A stretch of DNA of 56,430 bases from CAYTSA01 sp964440345 (GTDB lineage: Bacteria; Desulfobacterota; Desulfovibrionia; Desulfovibrionales; Desulfovibrionaceae): positions 1-56,430 of the forward strand of contig CAYTSA010000013.1 in NCBI GenBank assembly GCA_964440345.1, written 5' to 3'. Of this stretch, positions 34,754 through 43,026 are shown one piece after another. Below the pieces are notes generated by a model. That model did not search any database, had not been told where the DNA came from, and worked only from the letters and a program-made list of their open reading frames with translations. Both the position numbers and the translations under genes were made by a program. The first letter of the stretch is position 1. The number at the start of each line of letters is the position of its first letter.

Positions 34754-34983
34754 ACAAAAAGCCTGTCGATTTTTTTGCTGCTGCGCAGCAGAACCCTGCC
34801 CAACGCTGTGAGGCCGATTCCACAGAGCCGCAACCCAGCCCCGCGCCGGGCCGTTTTGACGTACAGGCCCTGGTTGACTCCATCAACAAGCGAAACGCCC
34901 AGGCCAGACAGCCCCAGCAGAAGCAAAAGCAAAAGAGCCGCCAGGCCCTGAGCGCGGCGCTCTCCAAAATTATGTCTGAATAA
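34750..34983 (+). CDS. Small unknown protein coupled to the HicB-like gene
   Basis: A 77-residue hydrophilic protein starting at ATG 34750 within the HicB-like stop (ATGA). It is Pro-, Gln- and Lys-rich in the middle and likely unstructured, with a possible short helix FDVQALVDSINKRNAQ and a basic tail KQKQKSRQALSAALSKIMSE. It has no similarity to HicA. The tight overlap suggests the two are functionally linked. Confidence 0.5.
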   Translation: MNKKPVDFFAAAQQNPAQRCEADSTEPQPSPAPGRFDVQALVDSINKRNAQARQPQQKQKQKSRQALSAALSKIMSE

Positions 34984-34994
34984 GGCTCCTGCGG

Positions 34995-36146
34995 CTACTG
35001 TTTCCGCAGCAGTTCCTCATAAAGTTTTTCAATGGTCCCGGCCACTGGCCGGATGTGATGACGACGTTCAAAGTGTTCCCGGGCGTTGGCCGCCATTCGC
35101 GAACAGAGCGAGGGCGAGGCCAGCATACGGCGTAGTCCCCGGGCCAGATCGTCTGGGTCGGCCGGGTTTACGGCCATGCCGGTTACGTCCTCTCTATTCA
35201 CCACATTCACGCTGGAGCCTTCTATGCGGCTGGTGAGCACGGGCTTGCCAAAGGCCATGGCCTCCAGCAGAACCAGGCCAAACGCTTCCGTCCGCTCCAC
35301 CGATGGCAGGCAGAACAGCGTACAGGCGTCCAGCAGAGCGTGGGCGTCTTCGTCGCTGAGCCGGCCCGGCAGGAATACCCGGTCCTCCAAGCGCAGAGAC
35401 CGGACCAGCTCTTCCATGCGCGGGTGCAGGTCTCCGTCGCCCACAATGACGCAGGCGGCGTTCAAAACCTGTTGCATGGCTCTGATAAGGTATTCAAAAC
35501 CTTTGTAGTACGTAAAACGGCCCATGGACATGATCAGCGGCCGGCCTGCTATGCGCTCGGCCAGGGGCGGGGGCTTTTCCTCCGTGGGCCAGTGCATCCG
35601 CTTGGGGTTCAGACCCAGGGGGATACAACGGACCTTGTCCCAGACACGGTTCAGGGGCTTGGAGTGGGCCAGGTATTCCATGGACGTGGCTATGACCGCC
35701 GCAGACCGGCGCAGCAACCGCCGCTCCAGCAGTGAATAGCCTGCGTAAAAAAAAGCCAGCCGTTTGTCTATGGCCGAAGGAACCACGTCTGACTGCCACT
35801 GCAGGACCACCGGCGGCAGTGAAAAACGGCCCAGCAGCCAGAACGCTGAGGTGTTGGGCACATGGGCGTGCACCACGTCCGGCTTGAAAGTGGCCAGCTC
35901 CCGAGTCAGTTGGGCGGAGTAAAAAGGGGCCACTGGCGCGTAGACCAGCCGGCCCAGCAGCCGGGACCGACGCACGCGCACGTTGTTGATGATCTCATCC
36001 TGACTGGGCCGGCCCGCAACGTGCTGGTGGCAGAGTACGCAGACCTCGTGCCCGCGCCTGGCCTGCTCCTCCGCCAGGTCGCGCGTGAAAGTCTCCACGC
36101 CGCCCACTTCGGGGTAGTAGTATTTGCCGAGGTGAAGAATCCTCAC
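34995..36146 (-). CDS. GT4-family glycosyltransferase
   Basis: Retaining glycosyltransferase of the GT-B fold, 383 residues. The acceptor domain opens with GKYYYPEVGGVETFTRDLAEE; the donor site has GRFTYYKGFEYLIRAM and the E-x7-E-like EAFGLVLLEAMAFGKPVLTS. It likely transfers a nucleotide-sugar-derived residue onto a lipid-linked glycan at the inner membrane face. The start is GTG 36146, overlapping the DUF2304 stop (GTGA). It pairs with that membrane protein. Confidence 0.9.
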   Translation of the reverse strand: MRILHLGKYYYPEVGGVETFTRDLAEEQARRGHEVCVLCHQHVAGRPSQDEIINNVRVRRSRLLGRLVYAPVAPFYSAQLTRELATFKPDVVHAHVPNTSAFWLLGRFSLPPVVLQWQSDVVPSAIDKRLAFFYAGYSLLERRLLRRSAAVIATSMEYLAHSKPLNRVWDKVRCIPLGLNPKRMHWPTEEKPPPLAERIAGRPLIMSMGRFTYYKGFEYLIRAMQQVLNAACVIVGDGDLHPRMEELVRSLRLEDRVFLPGRLSDEDAHALLDACTLFCLPSVERTEAFGLVLLEAMAFGKPVLTSRIEGSSVNVVNREDVTGMAVNPADPDDLARGLRRMLASPSLCSRMAANAREHFERRHHIRPVAGTIEKLYEELLRKQ

Positions 36147-36532
36147 GGCCGGCCGGTTCCTCCAGAAGGCTCTTCGGGCGGAAGGTCGTTATCGCCGGGG
36201 AGGCCCTTTTGCGCCTCGTACATGGCCAGCCGCTGGGCAAACCGCCGCAGCTTGCGCTCCTGCCGGGAGCGCTCCAGGTCCATGGTAAGCATCTTGATGA
36301 GCAGAAAGCCGATGCCCACGGTAATGATGAGCGTGGGCGGGTAAGTCACGCCCAAATAGGCTGCAACGACGTCGACGAGGGTGGGAAAGAAGCCCAGCAC
36401 CAACACCCCTCCGGCTATGGCGAACCACCAGACGCCGTAGCGGGTGTGCAGCAGGTCCTTGCGAATGAGCACCAGGATGGTGACCACTATGCATACAGCC
36501 AAGGCTGCAGTGGTAATTTGATAGGATATCAA
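36143..36532 (-). CDS. DUF2304 membrane protein
   Basis: A 129-residue protein with three transmembrane helices (about 4-23, 33-55, 65-85) then a basic cytoplasmic helix (DLERSRQERKLRRFAQRL) and a Pro/Gly-rich tail. The order and basic helix match DUF2304, a small family found beside glycosyltransferases in polysaccharide loci. The only plausible start is TTG 36532, with a weak ribosome site, so an unusual start or low expression is likely. Confidence 0.75.
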   Translation of the reverse strand: MISYQITTAALAVCIVVTILVLIRKDLLHTRYGVWWFAIAGGVLVLGFFPTLVDVVAAYLGVTYPPTLIITVGIGFLLIKMLTMDLERSRQERKLRRFAQRLAMYEAQKGLPGDNDLPPEEPSGGTGRP

Positions 36533-36730
36533 GGCGTTGTCCAGAAAATGAAATACGTTGTTCGTTGTAAAAAACGTTTGTAGCCGAAAACCCTGATGAA
36601 TTCAATGGACAAGAGCCGACAGGGCGCTTGTGCTTACCTCGGCTGTGCTTGACCATGTGGCTGCTGCTGTTTAGAACGACCAAGGCCGTGCAGCGCGGCC
36701 CTGGCCGCAACATCAGCAAAGGAGGCGCAA

Positions 36731-37357
36731 GTGGCTGTAGTCGTTGTGGATCATCCCCTCATGCGACATAAGTTAGGCATCATGCGGCAGCATGATTTAC
36801 CTGTGAAGAATTTTCGTGAGCTGGCTAACGAACTCGCCCGTCTGTTGGCGTACGAGGCGACAAAAAATTTGCAAACAGAGCCGGAAACCATCGAGGGCTG
36901 GGCCGGGCCGGTGCAGGTGGAGCGCATTAAGGGCAAGAAGTTCACAATAGTGCCCATTTTGCGGGCTGGACTGGGCATGCTGGACGGCGTGCTGGACATG
37001 GCGCCAGGCGCCAAGGTCAGCGTGGTGGGCATGTTCCGCAATGAGGAAACCCTGGAGCCAGTGCAGTATTACGTAAAGCTGGCCAACAACATTCATGAAC
37101 GGATGGCCCTCATTGTGGACCCCATGCTGGCCACGGGCGGCACCCTGATTGCCACCATTGATTTGCTCAAGCAGGCTGGCTGCCAAGACATCAAAGGGCT
37201 TTTTCTTGTTGCCGCCCCAGAGGGAATTGAACGCATACAGCAAGTACATCCGGATGTGGACATTTACACCGCAGCCATTGACGAGAAGCTGAATGACATG
37301 GGCTACATAATACCGGGACTAGGCGACGCCGGGGACAAAATTTTTGGTACAAAATAA
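36731..37357 (+). CDS. upp: Uracil phosphoribosyltransferase
   Basis: Converts uracil and PRPP to UMP. It is 208 residues, the standard length, with VVVDHPLMRHKLGIMR, the RAGLGMLDG loop and the PRPP site IVDPMLATGGTLIATI; the C-terminal PGLGDAGDKIFGT uracil-binding loop is intact. It starts at GTG 36731 with AGGAGG. It is followed by uraA, giving a uracil uptake and salvage unit. Confidence 0.96.
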   Translation: MAVVVVDHPLMRHKLGIMRQHDLPVKNFRELANELARLLAYEATKNLQTEPETIEGWAGPVQVERIKGKKFTIVPILRAGLGMLDGVLDMAPGAKVSVVGMFRNEETLEPVQYYVKLANNIHERMALIVDPMLATGGTLIATIDLLKQAGCQDIKGLFLVAAPEGIERIQQVHPDVDIYTAAIDEKLNDMGYIIPGLGDAGDKIFGTK

Positions 37358-37388
37358 CTGTACTGCTCACACATAAAAGGAGAGGGGC

Positions 37389-38636
37389 ATGGCCAACCCT
37401 ACGATTTCGTCTACTGAGTATTCATTTGAACGCAAACACGCCTTGCTGGGGGCGCAGATGCTCTTTGTGGCTTTCGGCGCCTTGGTGCTCGTGCCCCTGC
37501 TTACCGGGCTGGACCCGAACGTAGCGCTCTTCACCGCCGGCGCGGGCACGCTGCTTTTTCAGTTTATCACCAAGCGGACTGTGCCGGTCTTTCTTGCCTC
37601 GTCTTTTGCGTTCATCGCGCCAATCATTTACGGGGTGCAGACCTGGGGCGTCCCGTCCACCATGTGCGGCCTGGCCGCGGCCGGGTTGCTCTACGTGGTT
37701 TTTGCCGCGTTGATCAAGATTCAAGGCCCCAAGGTGCTGGACCGGGTTCTGCCAGCCATCGTCACCGGTCCCGTGATCATGGTTATCGGTCTTATCCTGG
37801 CCCCAGTGGCTGTGAATATGGCCATGGGCAAGTCTGGGGACGGCGCTATCCAGCTTGTTCCCCAAGCCACGGCCATGATTATTTCCATCATCTCCTTGGC
37901 TGTGACCATCCTGGCTTCGCTGCTGGGCAAGGGATGGCTGCGGCTGGCGCCCATTCTGTGCGGCATCAGCGTTGGCTACGTCATTTCCCTGGTGTTTGGC
38001 GTTGTGGATTTTTCTTCGTTTTGGGACGCGCCGTGGATTGCAGTGCCCAATTTCGTCATGCCGGAGTGGAACTGGGAGGCAATCCTGTTTATCGTGCCTG
38101 TGGCCATTGCCCCGGCCATTGAGCACGTGGGCGACGTGCTGGCCATCAGCTCTGTGACCGGCAAAAATTATATGGAAAAACCCGGCGTGCACCGCACCAT
38201 GCTGGGCGACGGCCTGGCCACCTTTCTTGCTTCCATGCTGGGCGGCCCGCCGAACACCACTTACTCTGAAGTGACCGGCGCCGTGGCCCTGACCAAGGCC
38301 TTTAACCCCGGGGTGATGACCTGGGCCTCCATCGCGGCTATCGTCCTGGCTTTTGTGGCCAAGCTGGGCGCGCTGCTGCAGACCGTTCCCGTGCCGGTTA
38401 TGGGCGGCATCATGATTCTGCTTTTCGGCGCCATCACCGTGGTGGGCATGAACAGCCTGGTCAAAGCCGGCAAGGACCTGATGCACCCGCGGAACATGGC
38501 CATCGTGGCCGTGATCATCGTCTTCGGCATCGGCGGCATGGTCTTCGAAGCCGGCAAGTTCGCCCTTAGCGGCATAGGCCTGGCCGGGATCACCGGCGTG
38601 ATCTTGAACCTGGCGCTACCCCAGGGACGACGGTAA
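37389..38636 (+). CDS. uraA: Uracil permease
   Basis: NCS2-family uracil:proton symporter, 415 residues with about 14 membrane segments. The substrate-site signature PAIEHVGDVLAISSVTGKN and the second-half GGPPNTTYSEVTGAVALT (with the conserved NTT.SE motif) are those of UraA. It starts 31 bases after upp and its stop overlaps the next start by one base (TAATG). Confidence 0.94.
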   Translation: MANPTISSTEYSFERKHALLGAQMLFVAFGALVLVPLLTGLDPNVALFTAGAGTLLFQFITKRTVPVFLASSFAFIAPIIYGVQTWGVPSTMCGLAAAGLLYVVFAALIKIQGPKVLDRVLPAIVTGPVIMVIGLILAPVAVNMAMGKSGDGAIQLVPQATAMIISIISLAVTILASLLGKGWLRLAPILCGISVGYVISLVFGVVDFSSFWDAPWIAVPNFVMPEWNWEAILFIVPVAIAPAIEHVGDVLAISSVTGKNYMEKPGVHRTMLGDGLATFLASMLGGPPNTTYSEVTGAVALTKAFNPGVMTWASIAAIVLAFVAKLGALLQTVPVPVMGGIMILLFGAITVVGMNSLVKAGKDLMHPRNMAIVAVIIVFGIGGMVFEAGKFALSGIGLAGITGVILNLALPQGRR

Positions 38637-39412
38637 TGAAAGATTCCAGCCCGGTCCCGGTCACTGGGGTCGTGCTGACCATGAACAGCGAGCGGACTCT
38701 GGACGCGGCGCTGCAAAGTCTTGATTTCTGCTCCGAGTTGCTGGTCATCGATTCCGGCAGCTCGGATTCTACTTTGGAGATAGCTCGCCGGCGCGGCGCC
38801 CGCATTCTGGAGCGGCCCTGGGAGGGCATTCAGTCCCAGTTCCGCTTTGCGCTGCAGCATGTGAACACCCCCTGGGCCGTGTCATTGGATTCTGACGAAG
38901 AATTTACCCCGGAGTGCAAGCAGGCGGTCATGGCCGCCCTGGCCAAGCCCGGCAACGCCGCAGGTTTCAGCTGCAACCGGCTGTCCTGGTATTTTGACCG
39001 GTTCATCAAGCACTCGGGCTGGCATCCGGACTGGCTGGTCCGCGTGTTCCGCATGGACGCAGTGCAGCTGCGCGGCCAGGACCCGCACCACGAATTTGCC
39101 GTGAATGGTCCGGCCCCCCGGCTGGGCGGCTGCATCCTCCACTATCCTTACGAAAATCTGTCCGCCCATGTGGAGCGCATCAACCGCTACACCCAAACCA
39201 TGGCCCAGGGCATATACGCCAAAGGCGGCCGGGCCGGCGTGGCCAAGGCCCTCTCCCGCGGGCTGGCCCGGTTCCTGAAAATTTACGTGCTGCGCCAGGG
39301 CTTCCTGGACGGCCGGGCCGGTCTGGTTCTGGCTGTGCACGGCTTTTTCTACGCCTTCCACAAGTACCTGCGCGTGGCGGAGCTGGAAAAGCTGGAGAAG
39401 CGGGAAAGATGA
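38636..39412 (+). CDS. GT2-family glycosyltransferase (WaaE/KdtX-like)
   Basis: Inverting GT-A glycosyltransferase, 258 residues. It begins GVVLTMNSERTLDAALQSL, with nucleotide-sugar and metal residues in VIDSGSSDST and SLDSDEEFTPE (DSD as the DxD motif). The later WHPDWLVRVFRMD and HHEFAVNG blocks are typical of the lipopolysaccharide-core WaaE/KdtX branch. It overlaps uraA by one base, so it is co-translated with pyrimidine salvage genes to which it has no evident functional link. Confidence 0.85.
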   Translation: MKDSSPVPVTGVVLTMNSERTLDAALQSLDFCSELLVIDSGSSDSTLEIARRRGARILERPWEGIQSQFRFALQHVNTPWAVSLDSDEEFTPECKQAVMAALAKPGNAAGFSCNRLSWYFDRFIKHSGWHPDWLVRVFRMDAVQLRGQDPHHEFAVNGPAPRLGGCILHYPYENLSAHVERINRYTQTMAQGIYAKGGRAGVAKALSRGLARFLKIYVLRQGFLDGRAGLVLAVHGFFYAFHKYLRVAELEKLEKRER

Positions 39413-39527
39413 ATGTTAGGGAAATGCGTATAAAGGAACAAGGGGAACACGTGGACGGCATGCTTGCGCATTGTGCTGCAGGGCTGACCGCGCAACAACG
39501 GCTGGCGGTTTATTCAGTTTGTTGTCC

Positions 39528-39719
39528 ATGGGCGTATTGTTGTTTCCTGATCGAGAAACGGTGAACAGAGCAGCATATCTGTACAGATATAAAGGAAATT
39601 TTTCTGACCTTCCCATTGCAGCGCAGGCAAAAGCCAGAGGAGCAGGCGGAATCTTTACCTTTGATCAGGCGTTTTTGAAACGTATGCCAGATTTTGGTGT
39701 GCTGGAAACGTCACGTTGA
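39528..39719 (+). pseudogene. PIN-domain (VapC-type) toxin remnant
   Basis: About 63 codons matching only the C-terminal half of a PIN-domain ribonuclease: VNRAAYLYRYKGNFSDLPIA, then AQAKARGAGGIFTFDQAF, where F-S-D-L and TFD match the third and fourth acidic motifs. The N-terminal half with the first catalytic Asp is not found upstream in any frame, and no start context is seen. An upstream 51-codon frame from 39411 shows no recognisable antitoxin. It is probably debris of a lost VapBC module. Confidence 0.6.
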
Positions 39720-39747
39720 AGCTACTTGACAATCGTATTGTCCTTTC

Positions 39748-40176
39748 TCACCCCTCTTCCTCCGGCATCTGCGAGAGTATCTGCCCCACAGACGCAGCTG
39801 CGGCCACAGACAGGGGCAGGGCGGCCCGGGCCTCGCCCAGCATCACATTGAGCACGATAAGGTTGGCGTGCTGCACCGCTGTGGCCGGTCCTTTGGCCAG
39901 CAGGGGCGTTTCCACCACGCTATCCTTGTCCATGTCTTCCAGCGGCACGGGGTGATGTCCTTCATAACTCGTATTGTCTGCAGCCGGCTTAGGCTCCAGC
40001 AGGGCGTCAATGACCGCCTGGGTTCCTACCCGGTTAAGGGGGAGGATGAGCTTGTCGAACTGCAGCAGCATCACGTCATGCTCTGGCAGATAGGACGCTG
40101 CAGACGGCTCGGCCAGTTCTGGAAAAAGGTACGGGCCAGCGTCTGGAAATTCTATGAGGTAGCCTTCTTGGGTCAT
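39748..40176 (-). CDS. Unknown protein
   Basis: A 142-residue protein with a good ribosome site (AGGAGTCACA). It has no signal peptide; the sequence begins MTQEGYLIEFPDAGPYLFPE, followed by a mixed alpha/beta region and a helical C-terminal part (NLIVLNVMLGEARAALPLSVAAAASVGQ). I do not recognise it. It starts 17 bases after the stop of the repeat protein gene upstream, so the two form an operon. Confidence 0.6.
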   Translation of the reverse strand: MTQEGYLIEFPDAGPYLFPELAEPSAASYLPEHDVMLLQFDKLILPLNRVGTQAVIDALLEPKPAADNTSYEGHHPVPLEDMDKDSVVETPLLAKGPATAVQHANLIVLNVMLGEARAALPLSVAAAASVGQILSQMPEEEG

Positions 40177-40193
40177 TGTGACTCCTAAAATGG

Positions 40194-41156
40194 TTACACC
40201 GAGCAGCGCAAGCCGCTGAAGGGGCTGGCGAACTGGGGCGCAAATCGTTCTGTGCGCTGTGTGAATGTGTTGTATGGCAGCTCCACAGGCGGCATGCCGT
40301 CCAGCACGCCGTCAGCGGCGTGTACGCGCACGGCCTGGTCCGTGAACTCCAGCCGCATGGGCGTCACTTCCTGCTCGGATTCGCTGCACAAACTATCTCG
40401 AACCGCCGGGGTGAAGCGTTGCACGGCCCCTTTCGAGTCGGTCGCCATCAAAGCTGCGCTTATCGTAGCCAGCCGGCGCAACTCTCCTGAGGGTGAAAAC
40501 TCCAGGGAGTTCACGTCGCCGTTAATTCCCACAGCGTCCGGGTCGTAGACTGATATGTCGCCAACAGGCGTGGCCAGAGTGTAAGGCGCGGCCGTCTCCA
40601 ACGAACGCAATGCGCCATCCGGCCAGAAACTGACGCCAATACGGGCTGGAATCAGGCCATGCGGCGTGTCCACGCCCAAGGTTTCTTCTGGCCACAGGGT
40701 CATACTTTTCATCGGTCCGTCCAGGTAAAAGCACAGCCCCAGCAGCTTGGCCGTGATGCGGCCCAGGGGCGTTGCCAGAGTGACCGGCTCGACCAGGGCT
40801 GTTTCGTCTTCCTGGGTCCAGTAGCCTGAGAGCTTGCCGTTCAGCGGTAGAATGCGTTTGACGGTCCCGGAAGGATGGAAAGAGACCATTTCGGCTCGTA
40901 TCTCGCCGGCAGGGGTGGAGATGATGGATTGTTCCTGCAGCGAGATCGTGCGTAACTCTCCGTTGCCGTGAAACATGACCGGCGGGATGTCTTTGCGGCG
41001 CAATTCGTTGGAGGTGAACTGCGGCGTTAACGGGCCATGCGCGGTGATAAGCGTGGTTTCGCAGCTGGGAATACAACTGCGCAACTCTCCGTTTGGCCAG
41101 CGCTCCACCCGCCGTGCGGCGGGGATGATTCCGTATCGAGTTGTAATGTCGGGCAT
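40194..41156 (-). CDS. MORN-like beta-repeat protein of unknown function
   Basis: A 320-residue cytoplasmic protein (no signal peptide) with GGAGGCAAC before the ATG. It carries about five degenerate beta-hairpin units of the form (F/W)xxxGxL(R/K)(S/T): RWPNGELRSC, FHGNGELRTI, FHPSGTVKRI, FWPDGALRSL and FSPSGELRRL. These alternate with TP(A/L/V/H)G(E/R/D/L)I segments. The pattern recalls MORN or YwqK repeats. No catalytic site is visible. It is first of a two-gene operon with the following unknown protein. Confidence 0.6.
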   Translation of the reverse strand: MPDITTRYGIIPAARRVERWPNGELRSCIPSCETTLITAHGPLTPQFTSNELRRKDIPPVMFHGNGELRTISLQEQSIISTPAGEIRAEMVSFHPSGTVKRILPLNGKLSGYWTQEDETALVEPVTLATPLGRITAKLLGLCFYLDGPMKSMTLWPEETLGVDTPHGLIPARIGVSFWPDGALRSLETAAPYTLATPVGDISVYDPDAVGINGDVNSLEFSPSGELRRLATISAALMATDSKGAVQRFTPAVRDSLCSESEQEVTPMRLEFTDQAVRVHAADGVLDGMPPVELPYNTFTQRTERFAPQFASPFSGLRCSV

Positions 41157-41242
41157 GTTGCCTCCGTGTGCATATTAGCAATTACGGCGCCAGAAAGTCG
41201 GCGGAATCAATATGGTAGCAGAAAACCCGCGCAGTGCAAGGT

Positions 41243-41349
41243 CTAGCGCATTTTAGCGTTGAGACAATGCTAGCTCCTGCGACAAATTACAATTGTTTCA
41301 GGAAAATGCATAAGTGCACCTAAGCATTTCCAATGATAACATGCTCTAA
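41243..41349 (-). repeat. MITE-like palindromic element, copy C (107 bp)
   Basis: Opposite orientation to copy A and exactly the same length; read on the minus strand it starts TTAGAGCAT and ends ATGCGCTAG, with the shared internal CTGAAACAATTGTA. It lies upstream of the MORN-like gene and downstream of cheY. Confidence 0.8.
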
Positions 41350-41446
41350 ACCGGCCCACGCCACGGATGCACGTTGAGAAGAGTGGCGGCTTGAGCCTAC
41401 AGTATTGTATGTGGAATCTACAAAAATGTATGCCGCAAGAATGGCG

Positions 41447-41854
41447 TCAGGCCCGTGAGACCAGCCCGCACTCAACCAGGGATTTAATCATCTGCTCGCG
41501 GTCTATGGGTTTTGGCAAAAAGGCTGTGACTTCGGCCTGGTGGATGGAGTCCACCATGGCGTCTGGGTCGCTGACCGAGGTAAGGATAAAAATATGGCAC
41601 TGGTCCTCCGGCAGCAGGCCCATGCCTACTTCAAGCTTGCGGATGGCCAGCATGGCTCCGTGGCCGTCCAGCCGGGGCATATTGATGTCCATGACCACCA
41701 GGTCGTACACTTCATGTTCTTGTTTCAGTTTGCGCTCAAAAGCGGCAACGGCTTCGGCGCCGTCGTTGCAAAGGGTGCACAGCCCGTAGTCTTCGAGAAT
41801 GCCTTCAAGCACCTGCAAGGTCACCGGATCGTCGTCGGCTATGAGGATATTCAT
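41447..41854 (-). CDS. CheY-like single-domain response regulator
   Basis: A 135-residue receiver domain with no output domain. The acidic pocket is IADDD, the phosphorylated Asp is in VVMDINMPRLDG, the switch Thr/Ser in ILTSVSD, and the Lys in FLPKPI. It starts with ATG 41854 after GAGGGGGG. It is divergent from cheX with about 160 bases between, so it is likely a CheY-type diffusible signal whose phosphate CheX removes. No histidine kinase is near. Confidence 0.88.
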   Translation of the reverse strand: MNILIADDDPVTLQVLEGILEDYGLCTLCNDGAEAVAAFERKLKQEHEVYDLVVMDINMPRLDGHGAMLAIRKLEVGMGLLPEDQCHIFILTSVSDPDAMVDSIHQAEVTAFLPKPIDREQMIKSLVECGLVSRA

Positions 41855-42015
41855 GGAACCCCCCTCTGTGTGTAAGGTATATATAGACTTCTGTTACGCT
41901 TTCTGTGTGACGGCAATGTGTCAGAAGCGCGAGTCCTCATCCTTGCATTTTGTCAGTAATAGATGCATCTTTACGAATGGGGAGGATGTCTGCCGGCGCA
42001 ACGCGTGGAGAGTAA

Positions 42016-42507
42016 ATGAAGCGCAAACATTTGTTGGACGTTAATTTTATTAACCCGTTTTTGACGGGCGTCATGGAGGTGTTGCGGACCATGGCCATGA
42101 CCGTGGCGGACCCTGAAAAACCGTACATCAAAGAAACGGACTACGCCAAAGGCGACATCACCGGCTTCATCGGCTTGACCGGCCACGTCAAAGGGTCCAT
42201 TTCGGTGACGTTTTCCAAGGATTGCGCTGTTACTGTAGTGGGAAACATGCTGGGGGAGGACTTGAAAGAAATTGACGACACCGTCAAGGACGGCGTAGGC
42301 GAGCTGACGAACATGATATCGGGCCAGGCCCGGCAAGGGTTGGCCCAGCTAGGCTACAAACTGCACGCCGCCATCCCCCTGGTCATTGTCGGAAAAGGAC
42401 ATATGATTCAACACGTATCCGATTTCGAGCCTGTGTTGGCCATGCCGTTCACAACATTGTTCGGCCCCATCACAGTGGAGGCCTGCTTTGCCAAACCCAA
42501 AAACTGA
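42016..42507 (+). CDS. cheX: CheX-family chemotaxis phosphatase
   Basis: A 163-residue CheX/CheC-like protein. The active-site ExxN motif is in VGELTNMISGQARQGL, on the long helix that inserts into the CheY-P pocket; VKGSISVTFSKDCAVTVVGNMLGE is the family N-terminal block. It dephosphorylates CheY-like proteins as a homodimer. Its divergent neighbour is a lone receiver protein, the likely substrate. The upstream region of about 160 bases would hold both promoters. Confidence 0.87.
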   Translation: MKRKHLLDVNFINPFLTGVMEVLRTMAMTVADPEKPYIKETDYAKGDITGFIGLTGHVKGSISVTFSKDCAVTVVGNMLGEDLKEIDDTVKDGVGELTNMISGQARQGLAQLGYKLHAAIPLVIVGKGHMIQHVSDFEPVLAMPFTTLFGPITVEACFAKPKN

Positions 42508-42536
42508 TTCAAGACCGTCCCGCGCTGGCCGATAAG

Positions 42537-42908
42537 ATGTACATGAACCGTTTTTTTGTTTTCTATGCGTGCATCGTGCTCTTTGCGGCGCCGTCTTATG
42601 GCCAGGAGCAGGAGTGGAAAGAGTTTCCAGCTATTAAGGATCCTCCCCCCTTTGGCGACGGCTGGTTCAAGGACTTCTCGCCGTTTCGTCCCATGTCTGA
42701 TTTTCGTCTGTCCATTGAAGACCAGCGCGTGGAGCTGGATGCTGAGCCGGCGTTCCGGCCGTTCAAGCCTATGAAGCCGCTCAAAGTGGATCCACGGCCC
42801 CTGGAGATGGACGATTTTCAAGTGGGTCCTTTTCGATCTTTCAAGCCCATGGAGCGGCTGGGGCCGCACCCCATAGAAAAATACAGGCTCAATCAGCCGC
42901 GGCAATGA
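42537..42908 (+). CDS. Small secreted Pro/Phe-rich protein
   Basis: A 123-residue protein with a signal peptide (cleavage near PSYGQEQEW). The mature part is rich in Pro, Phe and Asp/Glu and repeats the motif FRPFKPMKPL / FRSFKPMERL, giving a low-complexity extended chain. It starts at ATG 42537 or 42543, 30 bases after cheX. I do not recognise the family. Confidence 0.6.
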   Translation: MYMNRFFVFYACIVLFAAPSYGQEQEWKEFPAIKDPPPFGDGWFKDFSPFRPMSDFRLSIEDQRVELDAEPAFRPFKPMKPLKVDPRPLEMDDFQVGPFRSFKPMERLGPHPIEKYRLNQPRQ

Positions 42909-43026
42909 CACGCTGTTTTCATATTGACAGGTTCATTTTTTGCATCAGCTATCGACAACGCAAAACCGGCTTAGCCGCTGCAACAGTGGAAAACGAGCAG
43001 GCGATAGTGATATTCAGGAGGTAAGC

